Positions 26,621-35,301 of a DNA stretch of 64,000 nt are shown in pieces. Source of the stretch: Anabaena lutea FACHB-196 (GTDB lineage: Bacteria > Cyanobacteriota > Cyanobacteriia > Cyanobacteriales > Nostocaceae); contig NZ_JACJST010000015.1 of the NCBI RefSeq assembly GCF_014698305.1, forward strand, positions 1 to 64,000, read 5' to 3'. The notes beneath the pieces were generated by a model that saw only the letters and a program-made list of their open reading frames with translations, had not been told where the DNA came from and did no database searches. Position 1 is the stretch's first letter. Each line of letters opens with the position of its first letter. Both the position numbers and the translations under genes were made by a program.

Positions 26621-27697
26621 ATGCAAAATGAGAATGATAAAGCATACATCAAGCAACAGATTCTTGATAATTTAGAAGCTTATGGAATTCAATGGGATGA
26701 TACTGAGAATAAAATAGTTGTAGATGACTTCAGAGAAGTTCAACGACGATTAGCTCAACGAACCAATTTAAAAGGTTTAGATTATACAAGTAAGGTTCAA
26801 AAGTATCTCGCACAACCAGCAGATATAGATATAACTAAAATCAGTCCTTATCTTGTTATTGCAGATTCAAAAGCAGAACATGATAGACTTTGGGCTTATG
26901 CAAAATCCCAATGGTCAATTCCTGTTACCGTTGGATATGGGCGACGCATTCGTTGCTTTGTATTTGATCGACAAAATGATAAGTTAATCGGAATTTTTGG
27001 CTTATGCGATCCTGTCATTGGTTTGGAGATTAGAGATCAAGAGTCAATTGGGTGGACAAAAAACCAAAAATTGAAGCGTTTGTATAATTGTATGACCGCA
27101 TATATTCTGGGTGCTGTTCCTCCATACAATCGTGTACTCGGCTCTAAATTAGTTGCACTTACACTCATGTTTCCAGAAGTTCGCAAAGCCTTCTACTATA
27201 AATATAGAAATAGTCCTTCTGTCATTACTGGAGCTAATAAAAAGCCCAATCTTGTATATATTGACACTCTAGGAGCTTTTGGAAAGTCAGCTATTTACAA
27301 TCGTTTAATAAATTGGGAATTTGTTGGTTATACTAAAGGACAAAGCCATCTTCATATCACAGCAAATGGTAGCTGGGAACTTATTAAACAAGTTGTACCA
27401 GAAGAAGTATTTAAAACTTATAAATTTGGTCAAGGACCTAACTGGAAAATACGTGTGTTAAAACAAGGATTACGTGAACTTGATTTATCTGAAGATATGT
27501 TGAGTGTTGGATGGCAAAGGGGTTACTATTGTTGTACTTTAGCTGAAAACTGGAAGGAATATTTACTAGGAGAGACAAATAAAGTAATATGGCGAAATTT
27601 TACAGAGAGAGATTTAGTAAGCTATTGGTATGAAAGGTGGATTACTCCTAGACTAGAGACGTTGAAAGTTAATTTGGAACGAGAAAGCACACTATAG
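26621..27697 (+). CDS. DUF4338 (Druantia DruA-like) protein
   Basis: 358 residues that I match to DUF4338, the family of Druantia DruA: LVIADSKAEHDRLWAYAKSQW, then VGYGRRIRCFVFDRQNDKLIGIFGLCDP, the block GSKLVALTLMFPEVRKAFYYKY, LVYIDTLGAFGKSAIYNRL and GYTKGQSHLHI. The central part has an acetyltransferase-like strand-helix order. The remaining Druantia genes (DruB-E) are absent. It follows herA by 47 nt and completes the NurA-HerA-DUF4338 cassette. Family call from memory; function inferred. Confidence 0.7.
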   Translation: MQNENDKAYIKQQILDNLEAYGIQWDDTENKIVVDDFREVQRRLAQRTNLKGLDYTSKVQKYLAQPADIDITKISPYLVIADSKAEHDRLWAYAKSQWSIPVTVGYGRRIRCFVFDRQNDKLIGIFGLCDPVIGLEIRDQESIGWTKNQKLKRLYNCMTAYILGAVPPYNRVLGSKLVALTLMFPEVRKAFYYKYRNSPSVITGANKKPNLVYIDTLGAFGKSAIYNRLINWEFVGYTKGQSHLHITANGSWELIKQVVPEEVFKTYKFGQGPNWKIRVLKQGLRELDLSEDMLSVGWQRGYYCCTLAENWKEYLLGETNKVIWRNFTERDLVSYWYERWITPRLETLKVNLERESTL

Positions 27698-27835
27698 AGA
27701 TATATACTCGGAAAATTCGTTAACTTTATAGAAACTAAGATGCCTACGAACGAGCAACTGAGGATGAGGAGTTTATATATAATCAGTAAAATAGGTTTGT
27801 TTTATGCAAGGAAATCCAACATTTATCATTTTTGC

Positions 27836-27862
27836 GTTGGGTTGCGCTCCGCTTAACCCAAC
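27836..27862. repeat. GTTGGGTT...AACCCAAC hairpin repeat
   Basis: An 8-bp perfect stem closes an 11-nt loop (GCGCTCCGCTT), in the spacer after the cassette. It is a dispersed cyanobacterial intergenic repeat and may help terminate transcription. Confidence 0.65.
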
Positions 27863-27929
27863 CTACAGTTATTGTTTTTCTGGGTGAGCAATAAATACCC
27901 ACCCAGGTTTTTAAATGATGGTAATTGAA

Positions 27930-28136
27930 TTAATGATATCGTCTATTATTACGACATAGGTAATACCTGCCTCGATAATATCTATAACGATTTCTGCCAG
28001 TACAAGTTCGATAACGTCTGACATGGTTAGTTGTCTGATAACGATTATGAGTTGCAGAATCAGCATTTTCTGCAATACCCAATACGGACATAGACGCTAT
28101 CAAAGTAGCGATAAGAAAAGATGCAATACGTTTCAT
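27930..28136 (-). CDS. Small secreted Arg/Tyr-rich protein
   Basis: 68 residues: a signal peptide (MKRIASFLIATLIASMSVLGIAENADSA) and a short mature part rich in Arg, Tyr and Asn (RYRYYRGRYYLCRNNRRYH) with two cysteines. It resembles the small Arg/Tyr-rich secreted proteins of unknown role found in many cyanobacteria. Function unknown. Confidence 0.6.
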   Translation of the reverse strand: MKRIASFLIATLIASMSVLGIAENADSATHNRYQTTNHVRRYRTCTGRNRYRYYRGRYYLCRNNRRYH

Positions 28137-28345
28137 GGGTATGATTTGAGGAATCAGTAATTATTTCTACAAACGCATAAAGTTGATGAGGCGGAGATTC
28201 CAAAAAGCTTTAAATAGATATGATCATCAAAGTTTCTAAAATTGGTATTAATCATCAATACCTTATTAAAACTTATGAATTAAATTTTCGTAGTGGGTTT
28301 TATTAACTCAAACTGCAACTATAAATTGTCAATTGTCAATTATTT

Positions 28346-28362
28346 GGTGGGCATTGCCCACC
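28346..28362. repeat. GGTGGGCATTGCCCACC hairpin repeat
   Basis: 7-bp stem with ATT loop, same family as 19196-19214, just beyond the stop of the gene at 28371. Confidence 0.7.
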
Positions 28363-28370
28363 CTAAAAAT

Positions 28371-28793
28371 CTATAAACTCACACCATGTTTTCTCGCAAT
28401 TTCCACAAGTTGCTCATACTGATGTTGAGAAGCTTTAGCTAAAATTGCATCTGCTTCTTCTGGATTAGTACCATCTTTAGGAATTAAATACTTAACATAA
28501 AGAGAAACAAAATCAACTACAGCAGCTAAACCGGATAATTCGTGTTTATCGGCTTTTTTTCCAGCAATTACAGCCACAAGACCGGCTCTAATTGGGTCAG
28601 GTTTTACCTTCATAAATTGGTCAACTAATTGCTTAGAATAATCCGCTGGTGCTAAATTATTTAACTTACTTTGATCAGGTTTAAATTCCAATCCTGCGGC
28701 TTTTGACTGATCCAACATACACCATTCTATAAATTCTTGCAGTGCAACTTCAGGAAGCTTAGGAAGATATTGATGTAGTTCTAAATTAGACAC
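28371..28793 (-). CDS. Conserved hypothetical protein downstream of hupL
   Basis: 140 residues, soluble and helical: LPEVALQEFIEWCMLDQSKAAGLEF at the start, VDQFMKVKPDPIRAGLVAVIAG in the middle, FVSLYVKYLIPKDGTNPEEADAILAKAS near the end. No family recognised. It lies 216 bp after hupL in the same direction and may share its transcript. Confidence 0.65.
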   Translation of the reverse strand: MSNLELHQYLPKLPEVALQEFIEWCMLDQSKAAGLEFKPDQSKLNNLAPADYSKQLVDQFMKVKPDPIRAGLVAVIAGKKADKHELSGLAAVVDFVSLYVKYLIPKDGTNPEEADAILAKASQHQYEQLVEIARKHGVSL

Positions 28794-29008
28794 AATTAGT
28801 TACCAATTTTAGTAAATTTGTAATTCGTAATTGGTAATTCTGTTGATAATCAGGAATTACCAATTATTCATTAAAGTCCAGACTAACCCACAGGTTTAGG
28901 AACTTTTGTAATGCAAACAACAATTATAAGATATACACAAAAATGCTAAAAAAAGACACAAAGATAGAAAATTTATCTTCTTCTTTGCGCCTGTGCGTAA
29001 GACAAAAA

Positions 29009-30604
29009 TCAAGCTGTTCTAAAACGAGCCAATTCTTCCCCAGTTTTCGCATCATGAGCATGAACAGTACACACCAAACAAGAATCAAAAGAACGGGCTA
29101 CATGACCTACTTCTACTGGGTCTGTAGGGTCTTGAATCGGTGTTCCTACTAATGCTTGTTCAATCGGTCCCCGTTGTTCTGTACCGTCACGGGGTCCAAT
29201 ATTCCAAGTACCAGGGGCGATAACTTGGTAATTCTTAATTTTGCCTTTTTCGATTTCTACCCAGTGACATAATGCACCTCTAGCAGCTTCGGTTGCACCC
29301 CAACCTTTACCGTCTTTTTCTTTGGGTTTAATATACCAGGGATCGTTTAATTTGAACTCCTTTAAACAGCGTTCAGCTTGACGATATAGTTTGACAAGTT
29401 CGTGAACTCTTGCTAATTGGCGAACATGAACATTTGCACCGCCCATTTTTTTGAAGACATCAAGGATAAATGGGTCGTAATGTTGCCAAGATTCGCCATG
29501 ATTTCCACCGGCAACTAATTGACGGGCTAGGGGACCCGCTTCTAAACGTCCTAAGTCTTGGTGGAGGACTGCACTTGACCAAGAATATGCACCATTAAAG
29601 TCTTTTTGGTTGTTATTAATTGGTGTGGTGGTGCGATCGCTTGGATGAATATCTTCTGTCCCCTCATCATACCAAGAATGTGTTGTATTCTCCCGAATAA
29701 AAGACTGATTAATCAAGGTATGAGTATCAGTGAAGCTATCGTAAACACCGTTTTTCATAATTACAGCGGCGTTACGTCCTTCAATGGTGGGTTGATTATA
29801 TTTATCCTCATGGGGAATATAACCCCAAGTGACATATTTACCCACACCAGCACCATATCGATCTAAACCGATATCTAAACCCATGCGCCAATATAAACCT
29901 AAGTCAGATTCCCGGTGTTTAACATCTTGATTTAACCATCTAATGAAGTCTTCATAGGATTGAATTTCTTCATATCTTTCTAAAGAACATCCTAACCACA
30001 CTGGTTCTAACCAATTGGTGCGGAAATATTCCAAAATTGCCCAAGCGCGGGTAATGTCAGTTAAGGTGGGGGCGCACATCACACCACCAGGCACCATATA
30101 ACTGCTGTGCGGCCATTGTCCACCTAATAAAGCGTAAATTTCTACAGGTTTTCCAGAAATTGTAATGCCGATTTCATAAGATGTACCTGTGAAAGCAGCA
30201 AAGCGCCGACAAGCTTCATCATAAAAATGACTGCGGCGATAATTTTTATTAGTTAAGTCAATAGCAAACAATCCATAAAAATAGCGAGGAATGCTTTGGA
30301 TTGTTTCGACAATTTGACCTAAATTTCTCGCCAAAATTGCATTTCTGGGAACTTCATTTCCCCAAGCTGTATCCAATGCCCAAGATGCGGAACTGAGGTG
30401 AGAACCGCCACAAATTCCACAAATTCTGGGGGTGACAATTAAGCCGGCTTGGGGGTCTTTTCCGCGTAAAATTATTTCAAATCCGCGAAAAAGTTCGGCA
30501 TGAGTCCAGGCGTTTGTCACATATCCATTGTCGATTTCGACGCGCACATCTAAATCACCCTCAACTCTACCAACGGGTGAAATATCTAAGGTTTGAATTG
30601 GCAT
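29009..30604 (-). CDS. hupL: Uptake [NiFe]-hydrogenase large subunit
   Basis: 531 residues from ATG 30604 (MPIQTLDISPVGRVEGDLDV); the longer frame runs only through the heptamer repeat. Nickel ligands are Cys62 and Cys65 in RICGICGGSH and Cys509 and Cys512 in DSCLVCTVH near the C-terminus. HupW should cut after His515 and remove a 16-residue tail. HupL reoxidises H2 released by nitrogenase in heterocysts. The gene is intact: unlike hupL of Anabaena sp. PCC 7120 there is no excision element. Confidence 0.96.
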   Translation of the reverse strand: MPIQTLDISPVGRVEGDLDVRVEIDNGYVTNAWTHAELFRGFEIILRGKDPQAGLIVTPRICGICGGSHLSSASWALDTAWGNEVPRNAILARNLGQIVETIQSIPRYFYGLFAIDLTNKNYRRSHFYDEACRRFAAFTGTSYEIGITISGKPVEIYALLGGQWPHSSYMVPGGVMCAPTLTDITRAWAILEYFRTNWLEPVWLGCSLERYEEIQSYEDFIRWLNQDVKHRESDLGLYWRMGLDIGLDRYGAGVGKYVTWGYIPHEDKYNQPTIEGRNAAVIMKNGVYDSFTDTHTLINQSFIRENTTHSWYDEGTEDIHPSDRTTTPINNNQKDFNGAYSWSSAVLHQDLGRLEAGPLARQLVAGGNHGESWQHYDPFILDVFKKMGGANVHVRQLARVHELVKLYRQAERCLKEFKLNDPWYIKPKEKDGKGWGATEAARGALCHWVEIEKGKIKNYQVIAPGTWNIGPRDGTEQRGPIEQALVGTPIQDPTDPVEVGHVARSFDSCLVCTVHAHDAKTGEELARFRTA

Positions 30605-30653
30605 AATGATAGGGAACAGGGAATAGGGAATAGGGAATTGGTAATTTTTTTCT

Positions 30654-30772
30654 ACCAATGACCAATGACCAATGACCAATGACCAATGACCAATGACCAA
30701 TGACCAATGACCAATGACCAATGACCAATGACCAATGACTAATGACCAATAACCAATGACTAAGGACTAAAC
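30654..30772 (+). repeat. Tandem ACCAATG heptamer array in the hupS-hupL spacer
   Basis: Twelve perfect head-to-tail copies at 30654-30737, then five further units of which one is perfect, reaching the hupS stop codon (30767-30769). Such short tandemly repeated repetitive (STRR) sequences are known from heterocystous cyanobacteria, including a hupSL spacer in Nostoc (from memory). Read in the hupL direction it has no stop in any frame. Confidence 0.9.
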
Positions 30773-31729
30773 AGTGAAAAAGTCTTCATCTGCCCATTTT
30801 GGGGCTGCGTCTTTAGCAACAACGGTGAGAATTGCGTAATCTTTGATGTTGACTCCGGGGGGTATTTCTTTAGGAACTCCCATGACTGTTTGAGTTTTAA
30901 ATACTGTTCCTGGTTTGAGGTCAAAAAAGGGAAATTCGGGTTCTGTGCAACCTAAACAGGGCATTCCCGCGCGGGTTTTAGAGGAGACGCGGTTCCAGAG
31001 AATGCGGTTACAGGAGGAATGGGTCATGGGGCCACGACAACCTAAGTCGTAGAATAAGCAGCCTTTACGTTGTCCAAATTCGGCGGTTGTGGCTTTGTAA
31101 GCAAAATGAACGTTGCGGGTACAACCTGTTTGGGTGAAGGTGTTGAAGAAGGTTTGAGGACGGTGAAGTTCATCGAGAACTATATCACCAATTCTTCCAG
31201 TGGCGATCGCTACTAATATCTGCGTTATCCAGTCGGGGTGTGCGGGACAACCGGGAATATTAATTACAGGTAAGCCGGCTTTGCTGACGAAATCTTTCCC
31301 TAAAAAACCGCCTTCTTCCCGTTTGAGAAATTGCAATCCTTTCGAGTCGCTGGGGTTGGGTGACATGGCGGGAATTCCTCCCCAAGTCGCACAGTCTCCC
31401 ACAGCGACAATAAATTTCGCAACTTTGGCTAAATCGTTTAACCAGTCTTTCATGGGACGGTCTGCAAATCGGTTCCATTCTCCTGTACCATTGGGGGCGT
31501 TAACTACGCTACCTTCAAATACCAAAATATCTACGGGAGTTTTACCTAAAACGCATTCCCACAGAAGTGTTTGTAAGTTGTCACCTAGTTCTAAACCCAA
31601 GGAAGGATGCCAAAGTATTTTAATCCCAAAGTCAGCAATTAAATCACAAGCTGTCGGTTCTTCGGCATTCAGAAATGACATGGTGTTACCTGAACAAGCA
31701 CCACCTTGCAGCCAGAGTACGTTAGTCAT
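30767..31729 (-). CDS. hupS: Uptake [NiFe]-hydrogenase small subunit
   Basis: 320 residues. It begins MTNVLWLQGGACSGNTMSFLNAEEP with the proximal-cluster cysteine and lacks the Tat signal of proteobacterial small subunits, as cyanobacterial HupS does. Further Fe-S cysteines lie in VGDCATWGGIPA, NIPGCPAHPDW, RKGCLFYDLGCRGPMTHSSCN and RAGMPCLGCTEPEFPF. It forms the heterodimer with HupL, 162 bp downstream. Confidence 0.96.
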   Translation of the reverse strand: MTNVLWLQGGACSGNTMSFLNAEEPTACDLIADFGIKILWHPSLGLELGDNLQTLLWECVLGKTPVDILVFEGSVVNAPNGTGEWNRFADRPMKDWLNDLAKVAKFIVAVGDCATWGGIPAMSPNPSDSKGLQFLKREEGGFLGKDFVSKAGLPVINIPGCPAHPDWITQILVAIATGRIGDIVLDELHRPQTFFNTFTQTGCTRNVHFAYKATTAEFGQRKGCLFYDLGCRGPMTHSSCNRILWNRVSSKTRAGMPCLGCTEPEFPFFDLKPGTVFKTQTVMGVPKEIPPGVNIKDYAILTVVAKDAAPKWADEDFFTV

Positions 31730-32231
31730 TGGCTATGTATTTTTTCTATTGTTTACCATGCATGATTCAGGGGACAGAAGAAGTACCGACTAATCAGGAT
31801 CTACGCTAACAAGATTCACAGGAGTTTAGAAACATCAACTTCTTCTTTTGATAAAGCTTGTAGAATCTCACCTGCTGATCAATATTTATAACTTTAAATT
31901 AAGGTATTTTTTGATTCAATTAATGCCGGTTAAATAAAATTTAAGAATTAGAAAGACTAAATTTTTATGAAATTTTATTTATGGTTATAGTCATTACAGA
32001 TTTTTGAATTTACTTTTGTGGTCAGCTTACAGATAATACCGTTTCATTTTAAGGTTGATACAAATGGACAGACGAGATGAAGATACTCAGTGACGGGGAG
32101 ACGCGGTGACGGGGAGATTCATTTGTAAGTAGGTTGGCGTTAAAAATTGTCGTTATGACAAGGCAGGAGGCAGAAATAAGGAAGAAGTAAGAAAGAAGGA
32201 AGGAATAAGACAGGTAATCTTACACTGAGAA
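31730..32231. other. 502-bp spacer carrying the hupS promoter side
   Basis: No gene is seen. The segment beside hupS is AT-rich and should hold the hupSL promoter; I found no convincing GTA-N8-TAC NtcA site. At about 32092-32120 it has GGTGACGGGGAGA repeats related to the unit inside recJ. Confidence 0.5.
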
Positions 32232-33425
32232 TTACCCTATATCATCCCCCAATTTTTCAAACAACTTTGCTAATACCACGTTAGAAAATAAAAACCCATT
32301 GGGATCTGTTAAACGCAAGTTTCCACCCACAACTTTCACCCAACCTTGAGCAAAATAAGGTCGCAAACATTGATGAATTTCCTCTACTTTTTCTTTTCCA
32401 AACTTCTCTGTCAACGTCACCAAACTCAAACCTTCTGCTAAACGTAACCCCAACATTAAAGTTTCTAACAATTCTTCCTCTGGTGGAGTAATTTCACCAG
32501 CAATTACTGCGCCATTTTGCAACCATTCGTAATATTCCTTCGTTTTCCGGGGACGGGTGAAGCGTTTTCCTTGCACATAACTGGCTGCACCCATACCAAA
32601 ACCATAATAAGGGCGATTTTGCCAATAAACGCGATTATGTTGGCATTGATGTCCTTTTTGAGCATAATTGGAAATTTCATAATGCTCATAACCTGCACCA
32701 GTTAAAACTTGCTGCGCCTTATGGTACATTTTAACTGTGGTTTCATCTGTCGGCAGAGGATTGTCACCAGCTTGGAAATAACGCCCAAAAGCTGTTCCTG
32801 GTTCAATTGTTAAGTCATATATAGAAATATGAGTTGGGGCAATTTCTACCGCTTTAGTCAGGGAATCTTGCCATTGTCCTAAAGACTGATGTGGCAACCC
32901 GGAAATTAGGTCTAAGCTAAATTCGGGTATCTCGACTTGGTGGATTAAGTCTATAGCTGCAAGAATATCTGTAACTGAGTGCGATCGCCCAGCAAGTTTT
33001 AACAATTCTTCTTGAAAAGCTTGTACACCCAAACTTACCCGGTTTACACCTGCACTGCGATAACCTGCGATATGTGCTAAATCAAATGTACCGGGGTCCA
33101 TTTCCATAGAAATCTCTACCCTAGTCGCAATTCCTAAGCGTCCCGCTAGAGCTTCTATTATCCGTTGTAACTGCTCAACTGACAGTAGTGAAGGAGTACC
33201 ACCACCAAAAAAAATTGTCTCTAGGGGTTTACTAAAGGCTGGTGCAATGTTGATTTCCTGACAAAGTGCCTCAACATATTGGCAAATCGTACCAGATGTT
33301 TCACCCCGCAAGCGACCGCCCACCACAGACACCGGGAAATCACAATAAAAACACCGTCGCCGACAAAAGGGAATATGTACATAAGCAGCAGTGGGAATTC
33401 CAGAAACAATTTCTTTTTGACTCAT
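32232..33425 (-). CDS. hemW: Radical SAM protein HemW (coproporphyrinogen III oxidase-like)
   Basis: 397 residues from ATG 33425 (MSQKEIVSGIPTAAYVHIPFC); an alternative start at 33434 adds three residues. The radical SAM cluster is CRRRCFYCDF, followed by IFFGGGTPSLL, EMDPGTFD and VNRVSLGVQAFQEELLKLAGRSH, all HemW/HemN markers. The fourth Cys of true HemN (CxxxCxxCxC) is absent (CDFPVS), which points to HemW, a heme chaperone, rather than an oxygen-independent oxidase. Confidence 0.9.
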   Translation of the reverse strand: MSQKEIVSGIPTAAYVHIPFCRRRCFYCDFPVSVVGGRLRGETSGTICQYVEALCQEINIAPAFSKPLETIFFGGGTPSLLSVEQLQRIIEALAGRLGIATRVEISMEMDPGTFDLAHIAGYRSAGVNRVSLGVQAFQEELLKLAGRSHSVTDILAAIDLIHQVEIPEFSLDLISGLPHQSLGQWQDSLTKAVEIAPTHISIYDLTIEPGTAFGRYFQAGDNPLPTDETTVKMYHKAQQVLTGAGYEHYEISNYAQKGHQCQHNRVYWQNRPYYGFGMGAASYVQGKRFTRPRKTKEYYEWLQNGAVIAGEITPPEEELLETLMLGLRLAEGLSLVTLTEKFGKEKVEEIHQCLRPYFAQGWVKVVGGNLRLTDPNGFLFSNVVLAKLFEKLGDDIG

Positions 33426-33676
33426 TTTGAGCAAGAATTATATTAATTTAATGGACAATTACAGATTATGAAAATGAGTAGTTTGTTTACAACTTTTTAT
33501 GTTTTTACAACAAAAATAATAATAATTATGCAGCGAAAACTCTTTAGTTATAATGTTTGCATATCTTCCGTGCCTGAACACCTAGGGTAAGTCCATATTT
33601 CTTAATCGTTATGACCGAGGAAATAAAAAATACTTACTCTATCGGGTAACTACAATTGTAGGAAAACAGCACAATT

Positions 33677-34753
33677 ATGCTTGATGTCATTATCATTCTC
33701 TCATTTATTCTGGCAGCTGCGGGAATAGGTTACTACAGTACCGACCTACTTCCCCCAGGAACCCTCGACGGCGTGACAAATCTAGAAGCCTTACGCTTAG
33801 TCGTTGCCGTCTTTGCCGCTATTATCGGTGGTGCTATCGGTTTGAGTTTCCAGACGACATATCGTCGCTTAGAAACACAAGTCCGAGAAATGCCCCTGGA
33901 AGTCATCTTAACTCGTGCTATTGGCTTAGTAATTGGGCTATTACTCGCCAACTTAATGTTAGCCCCGCTATTTTTACTACCCATTCCCGCAGATTTTGGA
34001 TTTATCAAACCGCTTGTGGCAGTAGTCGGCAGTATAATACTTTCCGTCACTGGCATGAATTTGGCAGATACTCACGGACGGGGTTTATTACGGTTAATTA
34101 ATCCTAACACCGTAGAAACATTGGTAGTAGAAGGAACTCTCAAACCTGCCAACACCAAAGTTTTAGACACGAGTTGCATTATCGATGGTCGCATTGAAAC
34201 TCTATTAGAAACCGGATTTCTAGAAGGAGTAATTCTTGTGCCGCAGTTTGTCTTGCAAGAACTGCAACAAGTCGCTGATGCCAGTAAAGACCAAAAGCGG
34301 GTGCGAGGAAGACGCGGACTAGAGATTCTCAACCGCATTAGAGAAGCTTACCCAGAAAGGATTTTAATCAATCCTGCTGACTACGAAGATATTGCCACAG
34401 TTGATGCCAAATTGGTAAGATTCGCTCAAGAAATCAACGGCACTCTGTTAACTAATGACTACAACTTATCGAAAGTTGCCAGTGTACAGAAAGTCCCAGT
34501 TTTGAATGTCAATGATTTGGTGAATGCAGTTCGTCCATCTTATTTACCTGGTGATAACCTAGATTTGAAAATTCTCAAAGAAGGTAAAGAACCCAGCCAG
34601 GGTATTGGCTATTTGGACGACGGGACAATGGTAGTGGTTGAAGAAGGTAGCAGTTATGTAGGTGGTGAATTGCGGGTAGTCGTCACCAGTGCCTTACAAA
34701 CCTCAGCCGGGAGGATGATTTTTGCCAAACCTCAAGCTTCCGCAGTGGCTTAA
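33677..34753 (+). CDS. PIN/TRAM-domain membrane protein (YacL-like)
   Basis: 358 residues: four predicted membrane helices in the first 125 residues (LDVIIILSFILAAAGIGYY, LRLVVAVFAAIIGGAIGL, AIGLVIGLLLANLMLAPLFLL, VAVVGSIILSVTGMNL), then a PIN domain (DTSCIIDGRIETLLETGFLEG, NGTLLTNDYNLSKVA) and a C-terminal TRAM domain (GKEPSQGIGYLDDGTMVVVEEG). This matches the YacL family conserved in cyanobacteria and firmicutes, a presumed membrane-anchored RNase. Confidence 0.92.
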   Translation: MLDVIIILSFILAAAGIGYYSTDLLPPGTLDGVTNLEALRLVVAVFAAIIGGAIGLSFQTTYRRLETQVREMPLEVILTRAIGLVIGLLLANLMLAPLFLLPIPADFGFIKPLVAVVGSIILSVTGMNLADTHGRGLLRLINPNTVETLVVEGTLKPANTKVLDTSCIIDGRIETLLETGFLEGVILVPQFVLQELQQVADASKDQKRVRGRRGLEILNRIREAYPERILINPADYEDIATVDAKLVRFAQEINGTLLTNDYNLSKVASVQKVPVLNVNDLVNAVRPSYLPGDNLDLKILKEGKEPSQGIGYLDDGTMVVVEEGSSYVGGELRVVVTSALQTSAGRMIFAKPQASAVA

Positions 34754-34758
34754 GGAAC

Positions 34759-34944
34759 ATGGTGTCCAAAAATAGAGTTAAGTTATGCAATCGGTGTGGG
34801 CAAACTGCACCGATTTTGTATAGGGTTAAATACCAAAATGGGGGAGAATGGCTTTTTGTTTGTCTTCAATGTTGGCCTGTTATTAGTGAAAATAACCCAT
34901 TTTATGTTTATGGTGGCACTTGGAAACAGAAAAAAAAGCATTAA
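34759..34944 (+). CDS. Small double-CxxC zinc-ribbon-like protein
   Basis: 61 residues: KLCNRCGQTAPILYRVKYQNGGEWLFVCLQCWPVIS contains two CxxC pairs about 22 residues apart, a zinc-ribbon spacing. It starts 5 nt after the PIN/TRAM gene stops and is presumably co-transcribed. Small proteins of this type occur in many cyanobacteria; function unknown. Confidence 0.7.
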   Translation: MVSKNRVKLCNRCGQTAPILYRVKYQNGGEWLFVCLQCWPVISENNPFYVYGGTWKQKKKH

Positions 34945-35301
34945 AATAATTCGTAATTCGTAATTCGTAATTCGTAATTCAGTTTTGCAACGAGGATTTA
35001 GACCCCGACCCAAAACTTGCTGCCTGTAGAGGCAGGGGAATTAAACCCCCAGCATTGGTTAAAAATATACCGATTTTCTATTTAATTCTCGTTCCCATAC
35101 TCTGTATGGGAATGAACTCTAGAAGGCTCTGCCTTTAGTAAAAAGCCTATAATTTGCATAGCATGATTTAATGTAACTCTTGTGAGGTAGACATCCTGCC
35201 CGTCCTAAGATATACAAATTAAAAGCGCAACAGCCTAAAAGTAGAGTCAGAGCCTCTGTGATTGCATTCCCAGTCAGAGACTGGGAACGAGATATATCAA
35301 C
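34945..35301. other. 357-bp spacer of repeats
   Basis: AATTCGTAATTCGTAATTCG repeats (about 34949-34980) followed by the long CGTTCCC element; no gene seen. Confidence 0.6.
35087..35292. repeat. Long copy of the CGTTCCC inverted-repeat element
   Basis: Left end TCTCGTTCCCATACTCTGTATGGGAA and right end TTCCCAGTCAGAGACTGGGAACGAGA mirror each other, with GAAGGCTCTGCC and AGAGCCTC inside. About 90 bp of extra sequence separates the halves compared with the 112-bp copy at 5415. The right hairpin ends 10 bp from the helicase stop. Confidence 0.7.

Noticed and set aside
30605-30721. N-terminal extension of hupL through the heptamer repeat
   Set aside because: It encodes a repeated VIGHWSL peptide plus spacer; hydrogenase large subunits start at the MPIQTLDISP position.
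30654-30772. Heptamer array as a CRISPR array
   Set aside because: Units are contiguous 7-mers without spacers; no cas genes nearby.
31730-32231. NtcA-type site upstream of hupS
   Set aside because: I could not find a GTA-N8-TAC match with a -10 at the right spacing, so no site is reported.
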